Shown here piece after piece: positions 8,245 through 16,288 of a DNA stretch of 64,000 bases. A model generated the notes under the pieces. The model searched no databases. It worked only from the letters and a program-made list of their open reading frames with translations, and was not told the origin of the DNA. Positions within the stretch are counted from its first letter, which is position 1, and every line of letters begins with the position of its first letter. The DNA lies in contig NZ_JAATJK010000001.1 in NCBI RefSeq assembly GCF_011927785.1, positions 1,674,001 through 1,738,000 of the forward strand, given 5' to 3'. The position numbers were made by a program, and so were the translations under genes. The DNA is from Micromonospora profundi. GTDB taxonomy: Bacteria; Actinomycetota; Actinomycetes; Mycobacteriales; Micromonosporaceae.

Positions 8245-9366
8245 CCGGCCGATCACCTCCTTCATGATCTCCGTGGTGCCGCCGTAGATGGTCTGCACGC
8301 GAGCGTCCAGGTACGCCCGGGCCACCGGGTATTCGCGCATGTAGCCGTAACCGCCGTGCAACTGGAGGCAGCGGTCGACGGTGCGGTGCTGTAGCTCGGT
8401 GCACCACCACTTCGCCATCGCCGCCGTCTCCGCCGTGAGATCCGGCGCGACAAGGCACTGGTCGATGAAGACCCGGCCGAGGCGCAGTTCGGTGGCGAGT
8501 TCGGCAAGCAGGAACCGGTTGTGCTGGAAGCTGCCGATGGGGCGGCCGAATGCCTGGCGTTCCTTGCAGTACGCGAGGGTCTGCTCGAACACCGTCTCGG
8601 CGCCGGCGAGCGCCGCCACGGCGATCGACAGCCGTTCGAAGGGGAGGTTGCGCATCAGGTAGCCGAAGCCCTTGCCCTCCTCGCCGAGGAGATTTGCCGC
8701 AGGCACCCGTACGTCGGCGAAGAACAGCTCGGCGGTGTCCTGCGCCTTCTGCCCGATCTTGTCGAGGTTGCGGCCCCGCTCGAAGCCGGCCATGCCCCGT
8801 TCGACCACCAGCAGGCTGATGCCCCGGTGCCCCGCTGCCGGGTCGGTGCGGGCCACGACGATGACCAGGTCGGCCAGGATGCCGTTGCTGATGAAGGTCT
8901 TCTGACCGTTGAGGACGTAGCAGTCTCCGTCGCGTACGGCGGTGGTCGTGATGCCCTGGAGGTCGCTGCCCGCGCCGGGTTCGGACATGGCGATCGCGGT
9001 GATGATGTCCCCGGAGCAGAAGCCCGGCAACCAGCGCTGCTTCTGCTCGTCGTTTGTCAGGTCGGTGAGGTACGGCCCGATGATGTCGTTGTGCAGGCCG
9101 AACGCCGGGCCACTCGCGCCCGCCCGGGCAAGTTCCTCGGTCAGGACGGCGCTGAACAGCCGGTCCGTCACGCCGCCTCCGCCGTACCGTTCGTCGACGG
9201 AGAAGCCCAGCAGGCCTGTCGCGCCGGCGGCCCGCCACAGGCCGCGGTCGACGATGCCGTCGGCCTCCCAGCGGTCGTGGTGCGGTGCGATCTCCTTGTC
9301 GATGAAGGCGCGCACCAGTTCGGCGAACGCGAGGTGGTCGGCGGTGAGGATGGGACGGTTCACCAT
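8230..9366 (-). CDS. Acyl-CoA dehydrogenase
   Basis: A 378-residue FAD-dependent acyl-CoA dehydrogenase. The flavin/substrate blocks AMSEPGAGSDLQGI and FISNG, the RQAFGRPIGSFQ helix, and the C-terminal QLHGGYGYMREYPVAR are all present. The catalytic Glu lies in YGGTTEIMKE. It is the last gene of a leftward operon (enoyl-CoA hydratase, alpha-methylacyl-CoA racemase, LLM oxidoreductase, this gene). Within a likely isoprenoid pathway it would carry out the first beta-oxidation step on the racemised branched acyl-CoA. The exact chain length is not readable. Confidence 0.93.
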   Translation of the reverse strand: MVNRPILTADHLAFAELVRAFIDKEIAPHHDRWEADGIVDRGLWRAAGATGLLGFSVDERYGGGGVTDRLFSAVLTEELARAGASGPAFGLHNDIIGPYLTDLTNDEQKQRWLPGFCSGDIITAIAMSEPGAGSDLQGITTTAVRDGDCYVLNGQKTFISNGILADLVIVVARTDPAAGHRGISLLVVERGMAGFERGRNLDKIGQKAQDTAELFFADVRVPAANLLGEEGKGFGYLMRNLPFERLSIAVAALAGAETVFEQTLAYCKERQAFGRPIGSFQHNRFLLAELATELRLGRVFIDQCLVAPDLTAETAAMAKWWCTELQHRTVDRCLQLHGGYGYMREYPVARAYLDARVQTIYGGTTEIMKEVIGRSLGL

Positions 9367-9393
9367 TGGTGTCAGCTCCTTGCCGCACGGGCC

Positions 9394-10422
9394 CTACCGG
9401 GCCATGTCCTTCACTGTGGCGATCAGACGCCGCGGGTCGGGTCCCAGCGGTGTGACGTTGAGGATCGTGACTCCGGCGTCGCGGTAGGCCTGGACGCGAT
9501 CCCGTACGTAGCTCTCCGGCCCGATCAGGCTGGTGCGCTCCAGCAGCTCGGCCGGGACGGCGGCGGCGGCCTCCGTCTTGCGCCCCGCCAGGTACAGCTC
9601 CTGGATACGGTCGGCGTCGTCGGCGTACCCGTAGCGGCACAGCAGGTCGTGGTAGAAGTTGCGACCCTTTGCGCCCATACCGCCGACGTACAGGGCGATC
9701 AGCGGTCGGGCGAGGTCGCGCAGGCCTGTCACGTCGGCGCCGATGGCCAGTGGACCACCTGCCACGACCTCCAGCGGCGGGAGATCGGCGGATCGCTTGC
9801 GCTGCCCGGCGGCCAACGCCGCGCCCCAGATGTCGGCCGCGCGCTCCGGGTCGTAGAGGAACGGGAGCCACCCGTCGGCCACTTCGGCGGTCATCCGTAC
9901 GTTCTTGTCGCCCAGGCTCGCCACGTAGATCGGTATGCGGTCGCGGACCGGACGGGTGAGGATCTTCAGCGGCTTGCCGAGGCCGGTGCCTTCCTCGGCG
10001 GGCAGCGGCAGCCGGTAGATGCCCTCGTTGACAAGCGTCTCGCGTCGCCACACCTGCCGGCAGATCCGGATCACCTCGCGCGTGCGGTTGAGCGGCCGGT
10101 CGTAGGCGACGCCGTGCCATCCCTCGATCACCTGCGGCCCGGACGCGCCCAGGCCGAGGATGGCACGACCACCCGATACCGCGTCCAGCCCCGCCGCGGT
10201 CTGGGCCAGCAGCGCCGGGGTACGGGAGTAGATGGGCAGGATGGCCGAGCCGATCTGCAACCGTGTGGTCTTCGCGGCGAGGTAGCCCATGATGGTCGGC
10301 GCGTCGAACCCGTAGGCCTCCGACACCCAGACCACGTCGAGGCCATCCTGCTCCCAGGTGGCCACGGCGTCCGCCCCGCTTCTGGGGTCCGTGGCGTAGG
10401 CCAGGGGTGTCGCGATACGCAT
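9394..10422 (-). CDS. LLM-class (F420-dependent type) oxidoreductase
   Basis: A 342-residue TIM-barrel protein of the luciferase-like monooxygenase family, subgroup usually annotated as F420-dependent. Family blocks seen are VSEAYGFDAPTIMGYLAAKT, SAILPIYSRTPALLAQTAAG, and GRAILGLGASGPQVIEGWHG. The ATG at 10422 shares one base with the racemase stop, so the two are coupled. Such enzymes oxidise or reduce small organics with F420H2 or FMNH2. Homologues are common in actinobacterial acyl-CoA loci, without known substrate. Confidence 0.88.
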   Translation of the reverse strand: MRIATPLAYATDPRSGADAVATWEQDGLDVVWVSEAYGFDAPTIMGYLAAKTTRLQIGSAILPIYSRTPALLAQTAAGLDAVSGGRAILGLGASGPQVIEGWHGVAYDRPLNRTREVIRICRQVWRRETLVNEGIYRLPLPAEEGTGLGKPLKILTRPVRDRIPIYVASLGDKNVRMTAEVADGWLPFLYDPERAADIWGAALAAGQRKRSADLPPLEVVAGGPLAIGADVTGLRDLARPLIALYVGGMGAKGRNFYHDLLCRYGYADDADRIQELYLAGRKTEAAAAVPAELLERTSLIGPESYVRDRVQAYRDAGVTILNVTPLGPDPRRLIATVKDMAR

Positions 10423-11579
10423 CAGTGGTCTCCTTGTCTCTGGCTGACGGCGCCGTTGTCGAGCCACCGCGGCAGGTCGGCGCCGAGGCCCCAGTCGGTG
10501 AGGGCTGTCGCGGTGTCCGCGCCCGGCTCCGGCGGGCTGCCGCCGATCGCCCCGGGTGTCCGCGACAGGCGGGGTGCCACAGCGGGCTGGCGAATGCCGA
10601 AGTGCTCCTCGAACGTCGCGCGTGCCACCAGGTGCGGATGGTGCTGCGTCTCGGCGAGCGACAGCACCGGCGCCACGCAGGCGTCGCCACCCTCGAAGAG
10701 TTCGGTCCACTCGGCACGGGTACGGCCCGCGAAGACCTCCGCGAAGCGCGCGCGCAGCACCGGCCATCCGGTGACGTCGTGCTGGGCCGGCAGGTCCGCG
10801 TCGGCCAGCCCGAGCCCTCGCAGCAGCTCGGCGTAGAACTGGGGTTCCAGTGCACCGACCGCCATGTGCCCGTCGTCGGCTGTCGCGTAGACGTCGTAGA
10901 ACGGTGCGCCCCCGTCGAGCAGGTTGCGGCCGCGCTCGGGTTGCCAGGCGCCGTCGGCGAGCAGTCCGGCGAACAGCGTGGTGAGGTGGGCAGTGCCGTC
11001 GACGATCGCGGCGTCGACGACCTGCCCGCGGCCGGTGCTGCGGGCCGTGTGCAGCGCGGCCAGGCAGCCGACGACGAGGTACAGCGCGCCGCCACCGAAG
11101 TCGCCGACGAGGTTGAGCGGGATCTGCGGCGGCCCACCGGAGCGGCCGATCGGGTGCAGAGCCCCGGCGACGGCGATGTAGCCGATGTCGTGGCCGGCGG
11201 CGTGGGCCAGCGGCCCGTGCTGCCCCCATCCGGTCATCCGTCCGTAGACGAGGCTGGGGTTGCGCTCCAGCGCGGCCTGCGGGCCGACGCCGAGTCGTTC
11301 GGCCACCCCGGGACGCCAGCCCTCGATGACGATCGCGGCCCGGTCGGCCAGTCCGAGGACCACCTCGGCCCCGTCGGGATGCTTCAGGTCCACGACGACC
11401 GAGCGCTTGCCACGGTTGAGCAGGTCGCGCTTCGGGTCGCCGGCCGGCAGCGCGCCCGGCCCCGGTCGGTCGACCCGGACGACGTCGGCGCCGAGGTCGG
11501 CCAGCAGCATCGCGGCGAACGGGCCGGGGCCGATCCCGGCGAGTTCCAGGACCCGGACCCCGGCCAGTGGCCCGCTCAC
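10422..11579 (-). CDS. mcr: Alpha-methylacyl-CoA racemase
   Basis: A 385-residue CaiB-fold enzyme that interconverts (2R)- and (2S)-2-methylacyl-CoA, so that methyl-branched chains can enter beta-oxidation. It closely resembles MCR of Mycobacterium tuberculosis from the first residues (GVRVLELAGIGPGP) to AGHDIGYIAV, NLVGDFGGG and GALEPQFY. These hold the family catalytic residues, here His130, Asp160 and Glu245. The GTG start overlaps the stop of the enoyl-CoA hydratase gene. An MCR is known to be required for growth of Gordonia polyisoprenivorans on rubber and acyclic isoprenoids, which fits the two lcp genes downstream in this window. Confidence 0.93.
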   Translation of the reverse strand: MSGPLAGVRVLELAGIGPGPFAAMLLADLGADVVRVDRPGPGALPAGDPKRDLLNRGKRSVVVDLKHPDGAEVVLGLADRAAIVIEGWRPGVAERLGVGPQAALERNPSLVYGRMTGWGQHGPLAHAAGHDIGYIAVAGALHPIGRSGGPPQIPLNLVGDFGGGALYLVVGCLAALHTARSTGRGQVVDAAIVDGTAHLTTLFAGLLADGAWQPERGRNLLDGGAPFYDVYATADDGHMAVGALEPQFYAELLRGLGLADADLPAQHDVTGWPVLRARFAEVFAGRTRAEWTELFEGGDACVAPVLSLAETQHHPHLVARATFEEHFGIRQPAVAPRLSRTPGAIGGSPPEPGADTATALTDWGLGADLPRWLDNGAVSQRQGDH

Positions 11580-12394
11580 GCGCCGGCCCGGGGCGCGAAG
11601 CGGGGCGTACGCCTCTGGACCTGGCTGGCCAGGGCCTCACCGAAGTCGGCACCGCCCAGGGAGGCGGCCATGAGTCGACCGGCGTCGGCGGCCGCCTCGG
11701 CGATCCCGGACTCCAGGCCCGCGAACACCTGCCGCCGGATCACCGCCATGGAGGCCGGCGAGCAGTGTGCGGCAAGGTCGGCGGCGTAGGCTTGCGCCTC
11801 GGCCAGCACCTCGTCGCGGGGGAGTACGCGTTGCACGAGTCCGATCCGGAGCGCCTCCGCCGCGTCGATCTTGCGACCGGAAATCAGTAGGTCCAGCGCG
11901 TTGCCGACGCCGACCAGCCGGGGGAGCAGCCAGGCGCTGCCGTACTCGGCGATGAGACCGAGCCGGCTGAAGGCCGTGGCCAGGCGCGCCTGCGTCGCCA
12001 TGAACCGCACATCGGCGTACAGGGCGTGGACCAGCCCGAGGCCGGCGGCGCCGCCGTTGACCGCCGCGACGATAGGCGTTCCCAGCGTGATCGGCAGATG
12101 TGGCTCGAAGCCGAACTCTTTGGTCAGTTGGTCGCGGTGACGCTCGTCGAGCAGCGCCTGCAGCGCCCCCGGATCGGCGCCCGCGCAGAACCAGTCGCCG
12201 GCACCTGTCACCACGATGGCCCGCACCTCAGGATCGCCGTCGGCTGCCAGCAGCGCCGCGTAGTAGTCGCGGAACATGTCGAGCGTCATCGTGTTCCGCT
12301 CAGCGGGCCGGTCGAACCAGATCGTGCGTACGCCGGCGTGGGTCGCGGCCCGCAGACCACAACCGGCCGGCTCGGCCTCAAGCACGGAGAACAT
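11576..12394 (-). CDS. Enoyl-CoA hydratase/isomerase family protein
   Basis: A 272-residue crotonase-fold enzyme expected to hydrate 2-enoyl-CoA. The oxyanion-hole segments WFCAGADPGALQ and VNGGAAGLGL are present, with the AFSRLGLIAEYGS stretch beyond. I start it at the ATG at 12394 (MFSVLEAEP); an in-frame extension upstream to 12454 would run through the operator and the opposing regulator start. It is first in the leftward operon with mcr, LLM oxidoreductase and acyl-CoA dehydrogenase. Its promoter region carries the GntR-type operator at 12409-12430. Confidence 0.9.
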   Translation of the reverse strand: MFSVLEAEPAGCGLRAATHAGVRTIWFDRPAERNTMTLDMFRDYYAALLAADGDPEVRAIVVTGAGDWFCAGADPGALQALLDERHRDQLTKEFGFEPHLPITLGTPIVAAVNGGAAGLGLVHALYADVRFMATQARLATAFSRLGLIAEYGSAWLLPRLVGVGNALDLLISGRKIDAAEALRIGLVQRVLPRDEVLAEAQAYAADLAAHCSPASMAVIRRQVFAGLESGIAEAAADAGRLMAASLGGADFGEALASQVQRRTPRFAPRAGA

Positions 12395-12408
12395 CGGCGC
12401 GTCCCTTG

Positions 12409-12430
12409 TGATATCTGATATTTGATACTG
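12409..12430. promoter_or_regulatory. Putative GntR operator, copy 1
   Basis: An AT-rich 22-bp site in otherwise GC-rich DNA between the divergent enoyl-CoA hydratase and GntR genes. It contains the perfect palindrome ATATC-T-GATAT (12411-12421) and three TGATA repeats. A site with 17 of 22 identical bases lies at 14621-14642 before the aldehyde dehydrogenase gene. It ends 8 bases before the GntR GTG, so binding would block both directions and give autoregulation. Confidence 0.65.
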
Positions 12431-12437
12431 TTGTTGG

Positions 12438-13118
12438 GTGGCAACCCGGAGCAAGGTCCAAGACGTATCTCATCCCCAGCTCTCCGAGACAGTGGCGAGC
12501 CTGCTGCGCGACCGGATCATGTCCGGCCAGCTGCGCCCCGGTGAGCGGATCCGCCTCGAGGAAGTCGCCAAGGAGACCGGGCTGAGCATCACGCCGGTGC
12601 GCGAGGCCCTGCTGATGCTGCGCGCCGAGGACATGGTCGAGCTGCAACCACGTCGTGGCCACGTGGTCGCGCCGCTGTTCCGTCAGGACATCGTGGACGT
12701 GTTCGCGTTGCAGGGCGACATCGCCGGCGAGCTCGCCGCCCGGGTCGCCGTCAGCATCACCCAGGCCCAGCTCGACGACCTGCGGCAGCAGCACGAGCGG
12801 CTGCGCCGGGCCGCCCAGGCCCGGCAGGTCGGCCGGGTCGAGCAGCTCGAGTTCGAGTTCCACCGCGGCATCAACCGGCTGGCCGGCGCACGCAAGCTGT
12901 CCTGGCTGCTGCGGACCGCGACGCGCTACACGCCGTCGCGGTTCTACGCCACCGACGCCGAGTGGCGGGCGGGCATGATCGCCGACCACGAGGCTCTGCT
13001 GGACGCCCTCGAGGCCCACGACCCGGTCGCCGTGCGGCCGGTCATGGCCCGCCACTTCACCGACGGCGCTGAGCGGCTGGTCAAGCACCTGGACGGTCTG
13101 GGGGTGTGGAGCGAGTGA
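12438..13118 (+). CDS. GntR-family regulator (FadR/FCD type)
   Basis: A 226-residue transcription regulator. The N-terminal winged helix covers about residues 12-78 (LRDRIMSGQLRPGERIRLEE, then LSITPVREALLMLRAEDMVE and RRGHVVAP). The C-terminal alpha-helical FCD domain follows, with Asp/His positions (VDVFALQGDIAGE, EFEFHRGINRLAG, MIADHEALLDALEAHD) that bind metal and a carboxylic-acid ligand in relatives. The GTG start has no clear ribosome site, and the operator ends only 8 bases upstream, so the mRNA may be leaderless. The matching operators suggest it controls itself, the mcr operon and the aldehyde and acyl-CoA dehydrogenase pair. Confidence 0.92.
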   Translation: MATRSKVQDVSHPQLSETVASLLRDRIMSGQLRPGERIRLEEVAKETGLSITPVREALLMLRAEDMVELQPRRGHVVAPLFRQDIVDVFALQGDIAGELAARVAVSITQAQLDDLRQQHERLRRAAQARQVGRVEQLEFEFHRGINRLAGARKLSWLLRTATRYTPSRFYATDAEWRAGMIADHEALLDALEAHDPVAVRPVMARHFTDGAERLVKHLDGLGVWSE

Positions 13119-13119
13119 G

Positions 13120-14610
13120 TCAGTGGCGACCATGACGCCACTTGAACATCGCCAGCGAGGTCCGCATGGCGGAAGCGGCGGGTTGCAGCGCCATCACGTC
13201 GATCGGCGGCCGGAACCGCTGCCAGGTGACCGAGCGCGGTCGGCTGAACTCGCGCAGGCCGTCCGCGCCGTGGACCCGTCCGAAACCCGAGTCGCCCACG
13301 CCGCCGAAGGGCAGCGACGGCACCCCGGCGTACCCGAGCACCGAGTTGACCGACACGGCTCCCACCCGCAGCCGGGCCGCGAGTGCCAGCCCCTGGCGGC
13401 GATGCCGCGTGAAGATGGAGCCGGAGAGGCCGTACCGTGTCGCGTTCGTCCGACGTAGCGCCTCGTCGACGTCGGGCACCGGGTTGACCACCAGCACCGG
13501 GCCGAACGTCTCGTCGGTGACCGCCGCGCTGTCCTCGGGGACGTCGGTGAGCACGACCGGCTCGACGAACGGTGGCCGCACCGAACTCGCGTCACCGACC
13601 ACGGCGCGGGCACCCCGGTCGATGGCGTCGGTGATGTGGCGCAGCACGATGCCGGGCTGGGCCGGCGTGCTCATCGGCCCGTACGGCGCGTCCGGCTCGG
13701 CGCCCGGCTGGACCTGCCGCACCAGCTCGGCCAGCTTGGCCACGAACGGCTCGTAAACGGCCTGCTCCACGTAGACGCGCTCGACACCGGCACACGTCTG
13801 CCCGGCGTTGCCCAGGCCGCCGAAGACCGCCGCCTGGGCGGCGGCGTCGAGGTCGGCGTCGGCCGTGACGATGAGCGCGTCCTTGCCGCCGCCCTCGATC
13901 ACGACGGGGATCAGGTTCTCGGCGCAGGCGGCCATGACCGTCCGGCCTGTCGCCGCCGACCCGGTGAACGCGATCTTGTCGACCCCTGCGCGGCACAGTG
14001 CTGCCCCGGTCGTGCCGTCACCCGTGACGACCTGCAGGACCGGCCGATCGGGGAGCAGCTCACTCCAACGCTCGGCGAGCCACACGCCGACGCCGGTGGT
14101 GAACTCGCTGGGCTTGAAGACCACCGCGTTGCCGGCGGCCAGCGCGTGCGAGATGGCTCCCATCGGCGTGTAGACCGGGTAGTTCCACGGCCCGATCACG
14201 CCGACGACGCCGTACGGCACGTACTCCACGGAGCTGGCCTGGTTGAACGCGAGCAGGCCCGAGGAGACCCCGCGTCGCCTCAGCACGCGTCGGGCGTGCC
14301 GGGCGGCCCAGTCCAGGTGCTCGACGGCGAGCATCACCTCAAGCTGAGCCCCGGCGATCGACTTGCCTGTCTCGCTGCGGATCAGCTCGGCCAGCTCGTC
14401 GATGCGGTTCGCGATTGCCGCCTTGTAGGTGAGCAGGTGCTGCCGGCGTTGCCGCGCGTCCAGGCCGGCCCACCAGCCTGCCGCCTCGCGTGCCCTGTCG
14501 ACGGCGGCGCGTACGACAGCTGCGTCAGCTATGTCGTAGTCGGTGCGGGACTCGCCGGTGATCGGGTCGACGAGGTGCAACCGGCGAGGTTGCTCAACGA
14601 GGGATGTCAT
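13120..14610 (-). CDS. Aldehyde dehydrogenase family protein
   Basis: A 496-residue NAD(P)-dependent aldehyde dehydrogenase. The cofactor/active-site blocks GVVGVIGPWNYPVYTP, AGNAVVFKPSE, FTGSAATG, VIEGGGKDALIV (general-base Glu) and GNAGQTCAGVERV (catalytic Cys) are all present, as is EETFGPV in the form DETFGPVLV. It resembles long-chain/succinate-semialdehyde-type enzymes. I start at the ATG at 14610; an in-frame upstream reading would cross the operator at 14621-14642. In the rubber scenario it could oxidise the aldehyde end of Lcp products to acids. It converges with gntR, leaving a 1-bp gap. Confidence 0.92.
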   Translation of the reverse strand: MTSLVEQPRRLHLVDPITGESRTDYDIADAAVVRAAVDRAREAAGWWAGLDARQRRQHLLTYKAAIANRIDELAELIRSETGKSIAGAQLEVMLAVEHLDWAARHARRVLRRRGVSSGLLAFNQASSVEYVPYGVVGVIGPWNYPVYTPMGAISHALAAGNAVVFKPSEFTTGVGVWLAERWSELLPDRPVLQVVTGDGTTGAALCRAGVDKIAFTGSAATGRTVMAACAENLIPVVIEGGGKDALIVTADADLDAAAQAAVFGGLGNAGQTCAGVERVYVEQAVYEPFVAKLAELVRQVQPGAEPDAPYGPMSTPAQPGIVLRHITDAIDRGARAVVGDASSVRPPFVEPVVLTDVPEDSAAVTDETFGPVLVVNPVPDVDEALRRTNATRYGLSGSIFTRHRRQGLALAARLRVGAVSVNSVLGYAGVPSLPFGGVGDSGFGRVHGADGLREFSRPRSVTWQRFRPPIDVMALQPAASAMRTSLAMFKWRHGRH

Positions 14611-14620
14611 CCGCAGCTCC

Positions 14621-14642
14621 TGACATTTGATATTCGATAGTT
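14621..14642. promoter_or_regulatory. Putative GntR operator, copy 2
   Basis: AT-rich site TGACATTTGATATTCGATAG plus TT, lying 10 bases before the aldehyde dehydrogenase start and 42 bases before the divergent acyl-CoA dehydrogenase. It matches the 12409-12430 site at 17 of 22 positions, including the core TTGATATTCGATA/CTGATATTTGATA arrangement. It is placed to control both divergent genes. Confidence 0.6.
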
Positions 14643-14684
14643 TAGCCTTGCTGTCAATCCCTTTGCGACGCTGGAGGTACAGCT

Positions 14685-15836
14685 GTGGAATGGAGCGACG
14701 AGCAACGATCACTGGTCGCCGCCGTGCAGGATTTCTGTCGTCGCGAGGCAGGTACTCGTGAGCAGCGGCAGCACCTCACGAACGGCGGACGGGAGCCCCA
14801 CAGTCCCGAGCTGTACCGCAAGATGGCCGACCTCGGCTGGCTGGGCCTGTCGCTGCCGGAGGAGTTCGACGGCGGTGGGGCCGGCATGGTGGAGTTGTGC
14901 CTCTTCCTGGAGGAGACGGCCAAGGCGATGGCGCCGATCGGCGGCTTCACCACGTCGATCATCGTGGCCGCCACCTACGAGCGCTTCGGCTCGTCCGAGC
15001 AGAAGAAGCGCATCCTCAGCGGGGTGGCCCGTGGCGTCGTCGAGGCGGTCGCGATGTCCGAGCCGGAGGCCGGCTCGGACGTGGCCAACCTGAGTTGCCG
15101 CGCCGAGCACCGGGGCGACGTTTTCGTCATCAACGGCCAGAAGACGTGGTGCTCCAACGCCCATCTCGCCGAGCACATCCTGCTTGTCGCCCGGACGTCG
15201 GGAAGCGCCGGTGACCACCACGGCCTCACCATGTTCCTGGTCCCGGCCAACGCGCCCGGACTGACCATCTCCGGCATCGACACAATGGGCGGCCGGGAGG
15301 TCAACGACCTCTACTTCGCCGACTGCGTGCTGCCCGCCGACGCCGTGGTCGGTCAGGTCGACAACGGCTGGCGGCAACTGATGGCCGGGCTCAACATGGA
15401 GCGACTCATCCTGGCCAGCGTCATGCTCGGCACCGCGCAGCGGGCGTTCGACGACGTCATGGAATACGTCAAGAACCGGCAGCAGTTCCGCCGGCCCATC
15501 GGGTCGTTCCAGGTGATCCGGCACCGCCTCGCCGACCTGGCCACCGAGATCGAGTGCGCCCGGCTGCTGATCTACAACACCGCGGCCCAGGTCGACAGGG
15601 CCCCGGAGAAGGTGCTGCCCCGGGAGAGTTCGATGGCGAAACTCAAGGCCACCGAGACGGCCCGTCGCGTCGCCCTGGATGCCATGCAGATGATGGGCGG
15701 CTACGGGTACGCGACCGAGTTCGACATGGAACGCCTGGTCCGATCCTCGGTCGTCTCCACCGTCTACGGCGGCACCAGCGAGATCCAGCGCGAGATCATC
15801 GCGAAGACGTACGGGTTGTCCGACCACATGCGGTAA
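14685..15836 (+). CDS. Acyl-CoA dehydrogenase
   Basis: A 383-residue acyl-CoA dehydrogenase. FAD and substrate motifs AMSEPEAGSDVANL and TWCSNAHLAEHILL, the RQQFRRPIGSFQ helix, and MMGGYGYATEFDMERLVR are clear. The catalytic Glu lies in YGGTSEIQRE. It starts at a GTG preceded by GGAGG at 14673-14677. It is divergent from the aldehyde dehydrogenase gene and probably shares its operator. A strong tandem-hairpin terminator follows within 20 bases, so it is likely monocistronic. Confidence 0.93.
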   Translation: MEWSDEQRSLVAAVQDFCRREAGTREQRQHLTNGGREPHSPELYRKMADLGWLGLSLPEEFDGGGAGMVELCLFLEETAKAMAPIGGFTTSIIVAATYERFGSSEQKKRILSGVARGVVEAVAMSEPEAGSDVANLSCRAEHRGDVFVINGQKTWCSNAHLAEHILLVARTSGSAGDHHGLTMFLVPANAPGLTISGIDTMGGREVNDLYFADCVLPADAVVGQVDNGWRQLMAGLNMERLILASVMLGTAQRAFDDVMEYVKNRQQFRRPIGSFQVIRHRLADLATEIECARLLIYNTAAQVDRAPEKVLPRESSMAKLKATETARRVALDAMQMMGGYGYATEFDMERLVRSSVVSTVYGGTSEIQREIIAKTYGLSDHMR

Positions 15837-15851
15837 GGCTCAAGCGATACG

Positions 15852-15927
15852 CCGCCGATGGCACGTCCATCGGCGGACACCCCGGCCGACGAGTGTGCCG
15901 AACACTCGCCGGCCGGGGTGTTTTGTT
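15852..15927 (+). terminator. Tandem-hairpin intrinsic terminator
   Basis: Two consecutive hairpins follow the acyl-CoA dehydrogenase stop. The first is a perfect 10-bp stem (CCGCCGATGG, 15852-15861, with 15867-15876). The second is a 20-bp stem with one mismatch (15877-15896 with 15902-15921), followed at once by TTTTGTT. The T-run makes this a convincing rho-independent terminator on the + strand. Confidence 0.9.
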
Positions 15928-16123
15928 AGGCATGGTTCGACATCACCCGCTCGTCGTCCCCACCTTTCGGTGGGCAGGGGGCCGCGCACGCACTTATGCC
16001 GATCAGTGCGAGGCCCAGAACTCTTCCCAAGAAGTTACGTGTGATTTACAGTGCCGTAAGCACGAAGAGGGTGCCCGCGCCAACGATCGCGGGCCGATCG
16101 CCTGTCACCGCCGGTACCGCCGG
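15928..16123. other. Intergenic stretch without a recognisable gene
   Basis: About 200 bases between the terminator and the ABC ATPase remnant. Weak reading frames cross it but have poor codon usage and no recognisable domain. It may be further decayed sequence from the livF-like gene whose tail follows. Confidence 0.5.
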
Positions 16124-16276
16124 TCCGACCGGGCGATGGTGCTTCATCACGGCCGAGTCGTGCTCACCGGGTCCGCCGCCGAACTCCGCGCCGACCGGCG
16201 CGCCGTCGCCGAGGCCTACTTCGGCACCGCCCCCGCGCCTGGCGCCGGCCACGCGGGATCCCGCCCACCGCTCTGA
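16124..16276 (+). pseudogene. Remnant of a LivF-type ABC ATPase (C-terminal tail)
   Basis: An open stretch of about 50 codons reads SDRAMVLHHGRVVLTGSAAE, then LRADRRAVAEAYFG, and ends in a stop. This is the characteristic last ~35 residues of branched-chain amino acid transporter ATPases (LivF/LivG), where the D-loop end is followed by ADRxxVLxxGRVVLxGxAxEL. Everything upstream (Walker A, signature, Walker B) is missing, and the bases before it do not restore the family in any frame I can see. It sits 12 bases before the GMC oxidoreductase start. I infer a deletion scar or decayed gene rather than a functional peptide. Confidence 0.6.
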
Positions 16277-16288
16277 ACGGGAAAGATA

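Noticed and set aside
8156..11137. Very long minus-strand open frame of about 990 codons
   Set aside because: It overlaps four well-supported genes in another frame, has Arg/Pro-rich composition without domains, and is a high-GC shadow frame.
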